DNA of 64,000 nucleotides, taken from assembly GCF_007743815.1 (NCBI RefSeq), contig NZ_CP036265.1:439501-503500 (forward strand). Direction: 5' to 3'. This stretch comes from Alienimonas californiensis (lineage in GTDB: Bacteria > Planctomycetota > Planctomycetia > Planctomycetales > Planctomycetaceae). Shown here in pieces: positions 37,184 to 46,978 of the stretch. Each line of letters starts with the position of its first letter. Position 1 is the stretch's first letter. A program made the position numbers and the translations under genes. The notes under the pieces are model-generated. The model had not been told where the DNA came from, did not search any database, and saw nothing but the letters and a program-made list of their open reading frames with translations.

Positions 37184-38314
37184 ATGCGGACGCACCGCAA
37201 GGCCGGCCGGAAGGCCGCCGAAACCTACATGAAATGGGTCGCCGCCCTCGGGATCGCCGCGGCGGCCCCCTGTGCCGCCCCCGCCTTCGCCGACGGCCCG
37301 GCCGATCCGGCCGCCCAGAGCGCCGCGGCCGCCGACGCCAACCAGCAGACCGCCGACGCCGTCGCGCAGGCCCTCCGGGGCAGCGGGCTGCGGGGCAGCG
37401 GCGTGGAGATCGTCGTGCGGGAAGGCGCCTGCCGCCTGACCGGCACGGTCGAGACCGCCGCGATGAAGCAGTTGGCCAGCGAGGCCGCCTCCGTCATCCC
37501 GGGCGTCACCAGCGTCGAAAACGCGATGCGGGTGTCCTCCCCGTCGCCGGCGATCCAGCCGGTGATTCAGGACGCCCGGGTCACCCCGGTCGGCGCGACG
37601 ACCGACGCCGCCCCGGTGTCCAACCAGGCCGTCGCCCAGCAGATCGCCATCGCCGTGCAGCAGGCCGGTCTGGCCGGGTACGACATGGAGATCCGCTTCA
37701 AGGACGGGACCTGCACGCTGGACGGCCAGGTCGCCGACAGCGGGCAGATCGCCGCCGCCGTCGCCGCCGCCCGCAATGTGCCGGGCGTCGGGAACGTGGC
37801 GAACCGGCTGACGGTGGGCGAACCCGCCGCCGCGGTTCGCACCGCCTCCGCCCCGGCCGGACCGGCCGGACCGCCCAGCCGCGAGGAGATCGCCTATCGT
37901 CGGGCGATGATGCAGCAGCGGGCGATGATGCAGGGCCAGATCCCCCCGGGCGCCTACCCCAACGGGATTCAGCCGGCCTCGTCCCAGATGATGGCCCCCG
38001 GCGGTCCGGGCTGCCCCCCGGGCGCCAACCCCGCCGGTCCGCCGGCGATGGGCCCGGGCGCCGTCTACAACCAGGCCGCCCTGCCGGACTACGCCTGGCC
38101 GACCTACGCCCAGCACCCGAACTACGCGGGCGTGACCTACCCCAAGGACTACTCCGCCAGCGCCTGGCCGTACATCGGCCCGTTCTACCCCTACCCGCAG
38201 GTCCCGCTGGGCTGGCGTGAGGTGGAACTGGAATGGGACGACGGCCAGTGGTACCTGGACTTCCACGACCGGACCGACCGTTGGTGGTGGTTCATGAACC
38301 CCGAGAACTGGTGA
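37184..38314 (+). CDS. exported BON-domain protein
   Basis: 376 aa. Signal-like start (MRTHRKAGRKAAETYMKWVA ... PAFADG). Two BON domains: one at about 50-110 (ADAVAQALRGSGLRGSGVEI, CRLTGTVETAAMKQLASEAA, VIPGVTSVENAM) and one at about 150-210 (QIAIAVQQAGLAGYDMEIRF, CTLDGQVADSGQIAAAVAAA). A Met/Gln/Pro-rich linker leads to a Tyr/Pro/Trp-rich tail (PYIGPFYPYPQVPLGWREVE, DRWWWFMNPENW) that occurs in many planctomycete exported proteins. BON domains bind phospholipid or other envelope parts; a role in keeping the envelope stable is plausible. A strong terminator follows. Confidence 0.9.
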   Translation: MRTHRKAGRKAAETYMKWVAALGIAAAAPCAAPAFADGPADPAAQSAAAADANQQTADAVAQALRGSGLRGSGVEIVVREGACRLTGTVETAAMKQLASEAASVIPGVTSVENAMRVSSPSPAIQPVIQDARVTPVGATTDAAPVSNQAVAQQIAIAVQQAGLAGYDMEIRFKDGTCTLDGQVADSGQIAAAVAAARNVPGVGNVANRLTVGEPAAAVRTASAPAGPAGPPSREEIAYRRAMMQQRAMMQGQIPPGAYPNGIQPASSQMMAPGGPGCPPGANPAGPPAMGPGAVYNQAALPDYAWPTYAQHPNYAGVTYPKDYSASAWPYIGPFYPYPQVPLGWREVELEWDDGQWYLDFHDRTDRWWWFMNPENW

Positions 38315-38365
38315 GCCGTTCCCGAGGGGAAAGGCGTACGGCGTGAGGAGTCAGGCAGAGACAAG

Positions 38366-38400
38366 CGGGCGGCGGCTCCTCCGGGGCCGCCGCCCGTTTT
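38366..38400 (+). terminator. intrinsic terminator after the BON-domain gene
   Basis: 11-bp perfect stem CGGGCGGCGGC / GCCGCCGCCCG with a nine-base loop, then TTTT. It stands 52 bases after the stop codon on the plus strand. Confidence 0.85.
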
Positions 38401-38581
38401 CGTTGGACCGGGCCGAGATTCGCCCCGGCGGCACGGCGCCGCCCGCTCGACCTTCTCCTGCCTCCTGACGCCCCCCTTTCGCCTTTCGCCTCGAAAAGCC
38501 CCTGCGGGCGCGAACCGGTTTGCCGTCACACCCGGCCTTTCCCGGCATATTCGCCCCAAGCCGGGCGAGTCGGGGCGCCGA

Positions 38582-38651
38582 TACCAACGACACGTCTACC
38601 AACGACACGTCCCGGCGCCTGGCCGGTTCACGTCCCGGCACCCGGCCGGTT
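38582..38651. repeat. nested tandem repeats upstream of the lipoprotein gene
   Basis: A 15-bp unit TACCAACGACACGTC occurs twice without a gap (38582-38611). It runs into a 23-bp unit (CACGTCCCGGC.CC.GGCCGG then TT) present twice in tandem at 38606-38651 with 21 of 23 identical. The two sets overlap by six bases. The whole 381-bp gap 38315-38695 holds otherwise only the terminator and no gene. Confidence 0.8.
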
Positions 38652-38695
38652 TCCAACACCGGCCCTTCACCCGGCCCTATCCCCCGAGGACCCCG

Positions 38696-39304
38696 ATGCC
38701 CCGGACCACCTCCACGCCCGGTCGCCGGGCCGCCGCGCTGATCCCGCTCGCCCTGCTGTGCGTGCTTCCCGGCTGCTTCGCCCCTCCGGGCGGCTTCAGG
38801 CTGTTCACCGGCTTCGTCGACGTCGCCTTCACCGGGGCGGGTTTCTGGCAGACGACGCCGCTGATCCCCGTCACCGCATTCGTCTCCGACCAGATCGAAG
38901 ACACCTACTGGGAAGAGGAACGCTACGGCCGCGTCACCGTGCTGCCGGCCGTCGAGGGCGAGTTCGCCCCGATCTTCTGCCTGGACCCGCCGAGCCCGGA
39001 CGAGGTCGTGCGGGCCATGCCGGACGAAGTCGAGGGCGGCGTGCCCTTCCTCGCCGAAACCTTCCACAACAACGTCCGCATGATCGTCGAACCGATCGTC
39101 GACGACCTGGATGACTGCAAGTTCTACCCGCTGCTCGGCCCGGCCCGGCTGCACAAGTGCCACTACAAGTGCACCGTCTACTACGAGAAGACGATCCGCA
39201 GCATGTGGCCGATCCCCTTCGAACATGTGGACGAGTCGCAGGAAGTGGTCTACATCGACAAGGACCACCTGATTCAGTGCGGCAACCCGGACAAGCAGTA
39301 CTGA
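38696..39304 (+). CDS. lipoprotein of unknown function
   Basis: 202 aa from the ATG at 38696. Signal peptide with lipobox VLPGC, so it is lipid anchored. The mature protein starts CFAPPGGFRLFTGFVDVAFT and has eight Cys in all, among them the cluster DDCKFYPLLGPARLHKCHYK and KCTVYYEKTIRSMWPI. It ends CGNPDKQY. The aromatic and Cys-rich end hints at an envelope or spore-coat-like surface protein, but this is inference. It is flanked by two strong terminators, so it is a unit of its own. No family recognised beyond likeness to unnamed planctomycete proteins. Confidence 0.83.
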   Translation: MPRTTSTPGRRAAALIPLALLCVLPGCFAPPGGFRLFTGFVDVAFTGAGFWQTTPLIPVTAFVSDQIEDTYWEEERYGRVTVLPAVEGEFAPIFCLDPPSPDEVVRAMPDEVEGGVPFLAETFHNNVRMIVEPIVDDLDDCKFYPLLGPARLHKCHYKCTVYYEKTIRSMWPIPFEHVDESQEVVYIDKDHLIQCGNPDKQY

Positions 39305-39389
39305 GTCGACGAACCGTCCTGAGTCGAGGGACAACACCGAGTCGACAATCTGTACGGAGCCGTCGGCGAGCCCCCGCCGCCGACCGCTC

Positions 39390-39425
39390 GCACGCCCGCC
39401 GGGCCCTCCCGGCGGGCGTGCTTTT
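39390..39425 (+). terminator. intrinsic terminator after the lipoprotein gene
   Basis: Perfect 14-bp stem GCACGCCCGCCGGG / CCCGGCGGGCGTGC with loop CCCT, followed by TTTT and CGTTT. Four spaced GAGTCGA-like words lie between the stop codon and this stem. Confidence 0.9.
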
Positions 39426-39441
39426 CGTTTGGGGCAAGGAG

Positions 39442-39521
39442 CTTGGCAGCCCGAGGCGCGAGCCGAGGCTGCGTGAGGTTGCCGGACTCACACGCCTCGG
39501 CTCGCGCCTCGGGCTGCCAAG
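39442..39521. repeat. 80-bp near-perfect palindrome (28-bp arms)
   Basis: Left arm 39442-39469 (CTTGGCAGCCCGAGG then CGCGAGCCGAGGC) and right arm 39494-39521 are exact reverse complements. The 24-base centre holds another GTGAG/CTCAC pair, so the whole folds into one long hairpin. It stands 17 bases after a terminator and 192 bases before the next gene. No T-run, so not a simple terminator. It may be a palindromic mobile unit or a protein binding site. Confidence 0.85.
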
Positions 39522-39713
39522 TCGTCCAAAGCCGTCCGGGCCGTGTGAAGCTGCGCCGCCGCCGGGGGACGCGGCGGGGGGAGATCGCGGCGGGGGGCGT
39601 GCGGCGTCTTGTCGGGCGAGGCGCGGGGGTCGTACGATGCCCCGCCGCCGCCCGGGGGCCGCCGCCGCCGGGTCGATTCGATCCATCCCCCGCCCCGCCG
39701 CGACGGTTTCGCT

Positions 39714-42700
39714 TTGCCCGGTCCGCCCGTCCGTCCCGCCGTCCTCCGCGTCGTCGCCGCGGGGCTGCTCGCGGGCTCGTTGGCCCTGGGCCCGGTCGCG
39801 TCGCCGGCGTTCGCCGGCCCGCCGGCGGAGGACTTCCGCTTCGCCGCCGGGCTGTATCAGAAGGAGCGGTACGCGGACGCCGCTCGCAAGTTCGCGGACT
39901 TCCTCGCCGAGCACGCGGACCACGAGTTCGCCAAGCGGGCCGCCCTCTTCCGCGGCTTCAGTCTGTATGAAGACGGCGAGATGGCCGCCGCCCGCGACGC
40001 CCTGCGGGCCGCCCTGACCCGGCCCGACGACGCCCCCGGCGATCAGGACTACGCCCCCAGCGCCCTGCTGCGGATCGGGCTGGCGGAAACCGCCCTGAAC
40101 GACCCCGCCGCCGCCGTCAAAGCACTGGAGAAACTGCGGGCCGACTACCCCGCGGACCCGCTCGCCGACGCCGCCCTGCTCCCGCTGGGCAAGGCCCGAC
40201 AGGCCGCCGGCGATCTGCCGGCCGCCGAGCGGGCGGTGCGGCAATACCTCAACGCGACGGCGAACGACGCGGACGCCAACCCCGCCACCCTGACCGACGC
40301 CCGCCGGGCGCTCGGCAATATCCTCGCCGAGCAGGGGAACGCGGACGCCGCCGCCGCCGAGTTGCGTCGCGCCGCCGCCGGGCAGCGGCCGGAGGCGGAC
40401 GAGGCCCTCCGCGATCTCGGCCTGCTGGACTACCGCCGCGGCCAGTACCGCGAAGCCGCCGACACGTTCGGCGAACTAATCGACCGCGAGCCGACCCGCG
40501 GCCTGCTGACGGACGGCCGCATCAACCGCGGCTTCGCCCTGTACCGACTGAACGAGGACGAGGCCGCCGCCGTCGATCTGCGGGCCGCCGCCGACCTCGC
40601 CGCCCCGGAGCAGGCCCAACTGGCCCGTCTGTGGGCCGGCCGGGCCGCGGAGCGGGCCGGCGACCGGGAGGCCGCCGCCGCCGACTACCAGATCGCCCGC
40701 TCGCTCGCCCCGGAGGGCCGTTGGGTCCCGGACGTGCTGTACCGCTGGGGCATCCTGCTGGCCGACTCGCCGAAGGCCGAGGATCGCGCCGCGGCGCTGG
40801 CGAAGTTCGAACAGGTGCGGGCGGCCGACCCGCAGTCGCCCCTCGCCGAGGCCGCCGCCGGAGAGTCGGCCCGCCTGCTGATCGCGCAGGCGACCGCCGC
40901 CCTCCGCGACGGCGACCCGGCCCCCGCTCGCCAGCTCGTCGCCGACGCGCTCAAACTGAACCCCGCCGCGGCGGACGAGCCGCGGGTGGCGTTCCTGCTG
41001 ACCCGTCTCGACGAGGCCGACCTCAAAACCGCCGACGACGCCCCGGAGCGTCGGGCGATCGAAGCCCGCTACGCCGCCCTCGCCGCCGACCAGACCGCCC
41101 CGGCGAGCGTGCGGCGGGACTCCGCGTTGCGGCGGGCCGAATCGCTGCGGGCGCGGGGTGAGTTGGCCGACGCGATCAAGGGGTTCCTGTCGGTCGCGGA
41201 CAGCCTGAAGCCCGGGGAGGACGACGCCGCCCTACGGGACGCGCTGGCCCTGGCCGCCGCCGCCGCCCGGGCCGCCGGAGAACTGGAGACCGCTGCGGAG
41301 GCCGGCGAGCGGTTCCTCGATCTGTTCCCGAACGATCCGCGGGCCGCCGACGTGCGGGCGGCGATGGCGGACGCCGCCGCGGAGGCGGGGGACTTCGACG
41401 CCGCCCTCGCCGCTTACGAGGCCGCACGGGCCGCCGGCCGCTCGCCGCGGACGGACCGGCTGGCCGTGCGGCTGGCCGACCGGGCGATCGCCGAACTGGA
41501 AGCGCTGCCCGCCGACGCGGAGAACCGGTCGGACAAGCGGACCGCGTTGGCCACGACCGCCGCCGACCTCGTCGCGCCGATCGCCGCGGATGCCAATGCA
41601 ACGGACCCCGAGCTGCGGGCGGACGCGCTCAATTTGCTGGGCTGGTCGAACTACCACCGCGATCGGTTTGCCGAGGCCGCGGACGCCTACCGCACCGTCG
41701 TGGAGAACCTGCCGCAGACCGAGGGATTCGACGAGGCCCTGACGCAACTGGGCGTCTCGTTGGCCCGGACCGACGACCGCGACGCCGCCGAGACCGCCCT
41801 GCGGACGGCCTGGAAGCAGCTCGCCCCCGCCCAGCCGGCCCCCGCCGGGGCGGAGAGCGCCGGGCCGCTTCAGGACGCCTGGATCGCCGGGCTGGAGCGG
41901 GCCCGCTTCCTCCGCAGCCAGCCGGACCGGGCCGAGGACGCCGGCGAGGCCTACGCGGAGCTGTACGAGAAGTTCCCCAACTCCCGCACCGGCCCGCTGC
42001 TGTGGGAGTGGGGCACGACGCTGTACGCCGCCGAGCGCTACGCCGACGCCGACGCCGTCTACGCCACGCTGGTCGAACAGGCCCCGGACCACGCGGAGGC
42101 GGACAAGGCCCTGCTGATCCTCGCCGAGAGCGACCTGCTGGCCAGCCCGCCCCGCCCGGCGGACGCCGTCCGCCGGTTGGCCCGCCTGCTGAGCCCGGCG
42201 AACGACGAACCCATCACGACCGACGACAAGACCGCCGAGGGCGCCGTCGAACCCTACCTGACGGCGCTGTCGGCGGCGGGCGATCCCGCCGCGGTGGTCG
42301 CCGCCGCCGGCCCGCTGGCGGAGCGGTTCCCCGACACCCGGGCCGCCGCGATCGCCCGTCTGCTGGCCGCCGAGGCCCGCGTGCGACTGGCCGTGGAAAA
42401 GCCGGACGAAGCCGCCGACCTGCGGGCCGCCGCCCGCGACGACCTCGCCGACGCCCGGGCCGCGCTGGTCTCGCTAAACGTGCCGGAACAGGCCGCCGAC
42501 CGGCCGGACTGGGCCTCCCGGCCGTGGATTCTCGGGGCGAACGAGGCGTTCTTCGCCAAAGACTACGAGCAGGTGGACCGGCTGGTGGAGGAACTCGAAG
42601 CCTGGCGGCCGGCTCCGCCGGATCTGTTCGAGGCGCGGGAGATTCACGCCCGTCGCTTCAAGCAGCAGGCCCCGCCGGACTTCGACCGGGCCGAAGAGCT

Positions 42701-43046
42701 CGCCGCCTCCGTGGTGAACGACCCGCTCGCCAACGGCACCGCGGCGTGGGATCGCGCCCAGTTCCTGCTGGCGGACCTCGCCCTGCTCCGCCTCCCCTCC
42801 GCCTCGGAGGAAGCCGCCAAAAAGGCTCTGCTGAGCAAGGCCCGGGACGTCTATCTCAACCTGAACTTGAACGGCTCCACCGACGCGGTCAAGGCGTTGG
42901 CCGGCCTGAAGACCGGGGAGATGGACGAGCAGTTGGGCGACCGGGAACTGGCCCGCAAGTCCTACGAGGAAGTCCTCGCCGACTTCCCCGACACCCCGGA
43001 GGCCAAAGCCGCCGCCGAGAAGCTCGCCGCCCTCAAGGCCGACTGA
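39714..43046 (+). CDS. large exported TPR-repeat protein
   Basis: About 1110 aa from a TTG at 39714; a TTG at 39609 would add 35 Arg/Pro-rich residues and is less likely because the signal peptide ([20 protein letters not shown] ... PAFAG) starts right after 39714. The rest is a series of about 15 helical repeats: [80 protein letters not shown] and [20 protein letters not shown]. It is very rich in Ala, Asp and Glu. Likely a periplasmic scaffold, as TPR proteins beside Exb/Tol channels often are. The ExbB-type gene follows after 10 bp, so both are probably made together. Confidence 0.9.
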   Translation: MPGPPVRPAVLRVVAAGLLAGSLALGPVASPAFAGPPAEDFRFAAGLYQKERYADAARKFADFLAEHADHEFAKRAALFRGFSLYEDGEMAAARDALRAALTRPDDAPGDQDYAPSALLRIGLAETALNDPAAAVKALEKLRADYPADPLADAALLPLGKARQAAGDLPAAERAVRQYLNATANDADANPATLTDARRALGNILAEQGNADAAAAELRRAAAGQRPEADEALRDLGLLDYRRGQYREAADTFGELIDREPTRGLLTDGRINRGFALYRLNEDEAAAVDLRAAADLAAPEQAQLARLWAGRAAERAGDREAAAADYQIARSLAPEGRWVPDVLYRWGILLADSPKAEDRAAALAKFEQVRAADPQSPLAEAAAGESARLLIAQATAALRDGDPAPARQLVADALKLNPAAADEPRVAFLLTRLDEADLKTADDAPERRAIEARYAALAADQTAPASVRRDSALRRAESLRARGELADAIKGFLSVADSLKPGEDDAALRDALALAAAAARAAGELETAAEAGERFLDLFPNDPRAADVRAAMADAAAEAGDFDAALAAYEAARAAGRSPRTDRLAVRLADRAIAELEALPADAENRSDKRTALATTAADLVAPIAADANATDPELRADALNLLGWSNYHRDRFAEAADAYRTVVENLPQTEGFDEALTQLGVSLARTDDRDAAETALRTAWKQLAPAQPAPAGAESAGPLQDAWIAGLERARFLRSQPDRAEDAGEAYAELYEKFPNSRTGPLLWEWGTTLYAAERYADADAVYATLVEQAPDHAEADKALLILAESDLLASPPRPADAVRRLARLLSPANDEPITTDDKTAEGAVEPYLTALSAAGDPAAVVAAAGPLAERFPDTRAAAIARLLAAEARVRLAVEKPDEAADLRAAARDDLADARAALVSLNVPEQAADRPDWASRPWILGANEAFFAKDYEQVDRLVEELEAWRPAPPDLFEAREIHARRFKQQAPPDFDRAEELAASVVNDPLANGTAAWDRAQFLLADLALLRLPSASEEAAKKALLSKARDVYLNLNLNGSTDAVKALAGLKTGEMDEQLGDRELARKSYEEVLADFPDTPEAKAAAEKLAALKAD

Positions 43047-43056
43047 CCCGGGCCGC

Positions 43057-44031
43057 ATGATTCCCCGGCCTGTCCCGTCCCCGTCCGTTCGTCTCCCGAT
43101 CTCCCGCCCGCCCGTGCCGTTGGCCGCTCGACTGCTGATCGCCTGCGGCCTCGCGCTGGCGCCCGCCCTGCTCTCGCCGGGACCGGCGCTGTTCGCCCAG
43201 GAGGCGGGGCCGGCCCCCGGTCCGGCGGCCGCGGAGGCCCCTGCGGCGCCCGGCGGGGGCCTGTTCGGCGGGGAGCCGTGGTTGATGGGGCTGACGCTCG
43301 GCGACCTGCTGGTGATCGCAGCGCCGTTCCTTGTCGCCAGCCTGATCGCGCTGTGGTTCGGCGTCGAACGACTGGTCGTGCTGCGGCCGGGCCGGGTGAT
43401 TCCCAAGGAGTTCGTCAGCCGCTTCCTGAACCTCGTCGAATCCGGTCGGATCTCCCCGGAGGAGGCCCGGGAGATCTGCGAAGAGAACGGCAGCCCTGTC
43501 GCGGAGGTGTTCCGGCACGCCGTGAAGAAGAGCGGCCGGCCGGCGATGGAGGTCGAACAGGCGGTGATCGACGGCGGGGCCCGGCAGGTCTCGCACCTCC
43601 GCAAGCATCTGCGGGTGCTGAACGCCGTCGCCACGGTCAGCCCGCTGATGGGGCTGCTGGGCACGGTGATCGGCATGATCCTGGCCTTCGCCAAGATCGC
43701 CGGCGGCGAGGGGGCGATGGGCGACGCTGACCAACTGGCCGCCGGCATCGTCACCGCCCTGCTGACGACGGCGTTGGGGCTGACGGTCGCCATCCCCGCG
43801 CTCACGCTCTACTTCTACCTCTCCGGCCGGGTGGAATCGCTGGTGATGCGGATGGACGAACTCGCCGAACGCATCGTCGAAGCCGTCGCCCGGGAGGAGG
43901 ACGAAGCCGCCCCGGACGCCCCCGCCCCCAAGCCGCCCCCCGCCCCGCACCGGCCCGGCCCGCCGAACGGCCGGTCGCCGGTGAAAGCCGCCCCCGGCCT
44001 CACCCGCCAACCCGCGGGGAAGGACGTATGA
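43057..44031 (+). CDS. MotA/TolQ/ExbB family proton channel protein
   Basis: 324 aa. A signal-like hydrophobic N-terminus ([20 protein letters not shown]), then three membrane helices in the ExbB layout: [20 protein letters not shown] near residue 85, [20 protein letters not shown] in the middle and [20 protein letters not shown] later. The motif [10 protein letters not shown] and the A/T-rich pore helix are diagnostic. A Pro-rich tail ends the protein. ExbB works with ExbD and TonB to move energy from the proton gradient to the outer membrane, but no ExbD gene follows here; thiS overlaps the stop instead (ATGA). The TPR protein upstream is probably a partner. Confidence 0.92.
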   Translation: MIPRPVPSPSVRLPISRPPVPLAARLLIACGLALAPALLSPGPALFAQEAGPAPGPAAAEAPAAPGGGLFGGEPWLMGLTLGDLLVIAAPFLVASLIALWFGVERLVVLRPGRVIPKEFVSRFLNLVESGRISPEEAREICEENGSPVAEVFRHAVKKSGRPAMEVEQAVIDGGARQVSHLRKHLRVLNAVATVSPLMGLLGTVIGMILAFAKIAGGEGAMGDADQLAAGIVTALLTTALGLTVAIPALTLYFYLSGRVESLVMRMDELAERIVEAVAREEDEAAPDAPAPKPPPAPHRPGPPNGRSPVKAAPGLTRQPAGKDV

Positions 44032-44258
44032 CCCCGCCCGCCCCGACCACCGCCGGCCTCTCCCTGACCGTCAACGGCGAGCCCCGCGAGTTCCCCGCCG
44101 GCCTGACCGTGGCCGGGTTGCTGGAGGAACTCGGCGTGCCGACCCGCGGCAGCGCCGTGGAGCGCAACCGCGAACTCGTCCCCCGCCGCCAACACGCGGA
44201 GACGCCGCTGCAAAGCGGCGACCGCATCGAGATCGTCACGCTGGTCGGCGGCGGCTAG
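44028..44258 (+). CDS. thiS: sulfur carrier protein ThiS
   Basis: 76 aa; ATG at 44028 overlaps the TGA of the ExbB-type gene (ATGA). Ubiquitin-like: [20 protein letters not shown], then [19 protein letters not shown] and the C-terminal [10 protein letters not shown] whose Gly end is adenylated and thiocarboxylated. The carrier gives sulfur to ThiG for the thiazole of thiamine. The position directly behind a proton channel gene is odd, but the overlap means that it is co-translated. A 46-bp palindrome follows. Confidence 0.94.
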   Translation: MTPPAPTTAGLSLTVNGEPREFPAGLTVAGLLEELGVPTRGSAVERNRELVPRRQHAETPLQSGDRIEIVTLVGGG

Positions 44259-44279
44259 GTCGCGGCGAGCGGACTTCCT

Positions 44280-44325
44280 GGAACCGCGACCGTCAGGGAG
44301 CCGGCTCCCTGACGGTCGCGGTTCC
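44280..44325. terminator. 46-bp perfect palindrome between thiS and thiG
   Basis: Arms GGAACCGCGACCGTCAGGG-AGCC and its exact reverse complement meet without a loop; an RNA hairpin would have 21 pairs around GCCGGC-type centre. ATTTCTT follows the right arm on the plus strand, so it can end the ExbB-thiS message. Its right arm also carries the -35 of the thiG promoter, so it may act in the DNA as an operator. A Thi-box riboswitch was looked for and not seen. Confidence 0.8.
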
Positions 44326-44337
44326 ATTTCTTATGAT
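44309..44337 (+). promoter_or_regulatory. sigma70-like promoter of thiG, leaderless
   Basis: CTGACG (44309-44314, inside the palindrome's right arm), 17-base spacer, TATGAT (44332-44337, five of six matches). Transcription would start within a base or two of the ATG at 44344, so no leader and no ribosome binding site are expected. Confidence 0.6.
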
Positions 44338-44343
44338 CCGCGG

Positions 44344-45165
44344 ATGAGCGCCGCCCCCGATCCCCTGCAACTCGGTTCGCACACGCTGTCCGGCCGGCTG
44401 ATCGTCGGCACCGGCAAGTACGCCACGCCGGAGCAGATGGCCGCCTGCCTGGACGCCAGCGGGGCGGAGGTCGTCACCGTCGCCGTCCGCCGCGAACGGC
44501 TGATCGACAGCGCCGGCAAGAGCCTCCTCGATTACCTCGATCTGTCGCGGTACACGATCCTGCCCAACACCGCCGGCTGCTTCACCGCCGAGGACGCCGT
44601 CCGCGTCGCCCGGCTGGGGCGGGAGATTTTGGACGGCCTCGACAACCCAGGGGCGGAGTGGGTGAAGATCGAGGTCCTCGCCGACAAGAAGACCCTCCTG
44701 CCGGACCCGTTGGGCACGCTCGAGGCGACGGAGCAGCTCGTCGCGGACGGCTTCAAGGTCCTCTGCTACACGACCGACGACCCGGTCACGGCGAAGCGGC
44801 TCAAGGAGGCCGGGGCGACCAGCGTGATGCCGGCCGGCTCGCCCATCGGCAGCGGTCAGGGGATTCTCAACCCGAACAACCTCCGCATCTGCCTGGAGTA
44901 CCTGAAGGAGAACGACCCGGACTACCCGGTGATCTGCGACGCCGGCGTCGGCACCGCCAGCGACGTGGCCGTCGCGATGGAACTGGGCTGCGACGGCGTG
45001 CTGCTGAACACCGGCATCGCCGGGGCCCGCGACCCGCTGAGCATGGCCCACGCCATGCGGCACGCCTGCGCCGCCGGCCGGTTGGCGTTCAAAGCGGGCC
45101 GCATTCCCAAGAAGCTCTACGCCACCGCCAGCAGCCCGGAGGAAGGCGTGATCGCGGGGGAGTAG
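44344..45165 (+). CDS. thiG: thiazole synthase ThiG
   Basis: 273 aa. TIM barrel with [51 protein letters not shown], the Schiff-base Lys in [16 protein letters not shown] (near residue 102), [20 protein letters not shown] and [40 protein letters not shown]. It joins deoxyxylulose phosphate, dehydroglycine and sulfur from ThiS to form the thiazole phosphate of thiamine. It carries its own predicted promoter, so the amount of ThiG may be set apart from ThiS. No thiH, thiO or thiC is in the window. Cytosolic; length normal for the family. Confidence 0.96.
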   Translation: MSAAPDPLQLGSHTLSGRLIVGTGKYATPEQMAACLDASGAEVVTVAVRRERLIDSAGKSLLDYLDLSRYTILPNTAGCFTAEDAVRVARLGREILDGLDNPGAEWVKIEVLADKKTLLPDPLGTLEATEQLVADGFKVLCYTTDDPVTAKRLKEAGATSVMPAGSPIGSGQGILNPNNLRICLEYLKENDPDYPVICDAGVGTASDVAVAMELGCDGVLLNTGIAGARDPLSMAHAMRHACAAGRLAFKAGRIPKKLYATASSPEEGVIAGE

Positions 45166-45947
45166 AGCCCCCAATCGGCCCCCTGAACGCCGCTACGGCG
45201 TCACCACCAACCCGCTGCCGCCGCCGCTCGGGCCGGGTTTGAACTTCACCACGGCCAGCACGGTCACGGTGAAGCGGCTGAGGCTCGGCAGGCCGTCGGG
45301 CGTCACCCAGACGTAGGTGCCCCCGCAGCAGCCGACATGGCAGGCGCACTCCGGCACGTCCTTTTTGGAACCCACCCCGTACCAGCCCGGCGGGGGCACG
45401 TCCGAGAGCAACACCTCGATCGGCACCCTCCGCGGCCCGGAGGAGGAGCCGCTTGAGGAAGAGCTGCCTGATCCCTCCGACGAGCCGTCGTCGTCGCCCT
45501 CGGAGGGGGCGGCGAGGGCGTCCGTTTCGGTCCCCCTCATCGGGGTGGCGTCCACATTGCGGCCGCTGCGTTCGTCCTCCTTCCGCAGCAGGGCGATCGC
45601 GGTAGGCGGGGGCAGCGGCGCCAGGCCCATCGCGGCCCGGTAGAGGTCCTGGAGATCGACCAGCCGCTGCGGGTCGGTGGTGGCGTCGGCGCCCCACTGC
45701 TCCGAGACCTGCCGACCGGCCGCGGGACCGAACTGGCTGATCCCGAACCCGCCGTCGACCGGCAACGCCTCGAATCCGCCCGCCCGGCCGAAGCTGGCTT
45801 CGTCGGAGATCTGCACCACGCCGTCCGCCAGGTCGATGTGGCTGGGCAGATCGCAGGGGTTGCGGTGCATCCGAGCGAGGTTGTTCAGCACGGTTTCGTA
45901 CTGAATATCGACCACCGTGCCGGCCGTCAGCGCCGTGCTGCGGGCTA

Positions 45948-46978
45948 GAGCAAACCCAGGTGTGGCGTAGCGGATGGGGCGACGGCAAAATGCCGGCGTC
46001 CATCCCGCTCACGGAGTCGAGTCGGTGCGTGCGTATTCGGAGGATCTGAGAGAACGCGTGCTGACCGCCCGCGACGCCGGCGAGCCGACGAGGGTCGTGG
46101 CCGACCGTTTCGCCGTCAGTCCCGCCTGGGTGCGGCGGCTGGTCCAGCGGCGGCGGGAGAGCGGCACGGACGAGGTCCCCGCCGCCCGGACCGCGCCGGG
46201 ACGGACGCGGGCGCTGGCGGGCCGGGAGGCGGAGATCGTCGCCGCGATGAACGCCGAGACCGATCGCACCGTGCGGCAGCTGAAGGCCGATCTGAAGCTG
46301 AATTGCTCGGCGGAGACGCTGCGACGAGAACTCCGCCGGCTCGGTTTCCGCTATAAAAAAAGACGCTGATCGCCTGCGAGCAAACCCGCCCCGACGTCGC
46401 CGACGCCCGGAGGCGTTGGCGGCGGGCCCGCGGCGGCTTCCGGGCCGGGCGGCTGGTCTTTCTGGACGAGACGTGGGCCAAGACGAACATGACCCCGACC
46501 CGGGGGTGGGCGCCGCGGGGACGCCGGCTGCTGGCGTCCGTGCCGCACGGCCACTGGCGCACCACGACGTTTTTATGCGGGTTGCGGGCCGACGGCCCGG
46601 TCGCCCCGTTGGTCGTCGACGGGGCGATCGACGGGCCGCTGTTTCTGGCGTGGGTCCGGCAACATCTGGCGCCGATTCTGCGCCGCGGCGACGTGGTGGT
46701 GATGGACAACCTCGCCGCCCACAAGGTGGCGGGCGTGGCGGAGGCGATCCGGGCCGTCGGTGCGAAGGCGCGGTACCTGCCGCCGTACAGCCCCGACCTG
46801 AACCCGATCGAACTGCTGTTCAGCAAGCTCAAGCGTCTGATCCGGGCCGCGGGCGAGCGGACGGTCGAGGGGCTGTGGCGCCGCATCGGCGAACTGCTCG
46901 ACCGCTTCCCGCCGTCCGAGTGCCGGAACTATCTCCGCCACTGCGGCTATACACGCTACGCCTGATCGCGGTCTGCTC
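45948..46978 (+). mobile_element. IS630-family insertion sequence
   Basis: 1031 bases between two TA dinucleotides (45946-45947 and 46979-46980), the target duplication of IS630/Tc1-type elements. Counting the TA, the ends form 27-bp inverted repeats with 21 matches: TAGAGCA then A/G, ACC, and later GGCGTAGCG are shared (45946-45972 and 46954-46980). It carries one transposase in two overlapping frames joined by a -1 shift. All parts look intact, so the copy may be recent or still active. The target is a lipoprotein gene read the other way. Confidence 0.95.
46025..46965 (+). CDS. IS630-family transposase, made by -1 frameshift
   Basis: OrfA starts at a GTG at 46025 (VRAYSEDLRERVLTARDAGE) and ends at 46369. 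It is a helix-turn-helix part with VADRFAVSPAWVRRLVQRRR and a second wHTH (ETLRRELRRLGFRYKK). OrfB lies in the -1 frame. At 46355-46361 seven A (codons AAA AAA) allow a -1 slip; the fusion then reads RYKK-KTLIACEQTRP and goes on to the DDE domain: Asp in LVFLDETWAKTNM, Asp in VVVMDNLAAHK and Glu in SPDLNPIELLFSKLKRL. The stop at 46963 lies inside the right inverted repeat. About 313 aa when fused. All three catalytic acids are present, so it should be functional. Confidence 0.93.

Noticed and set aside
44259..44343. Possible TPP (Thi-box) riboswitch before thiG
   Set aside because: The 85-bp gap consists almost wholly of the perfect palindrome and promoter; the CUGAGA and other conserved TPP-box words are missing.
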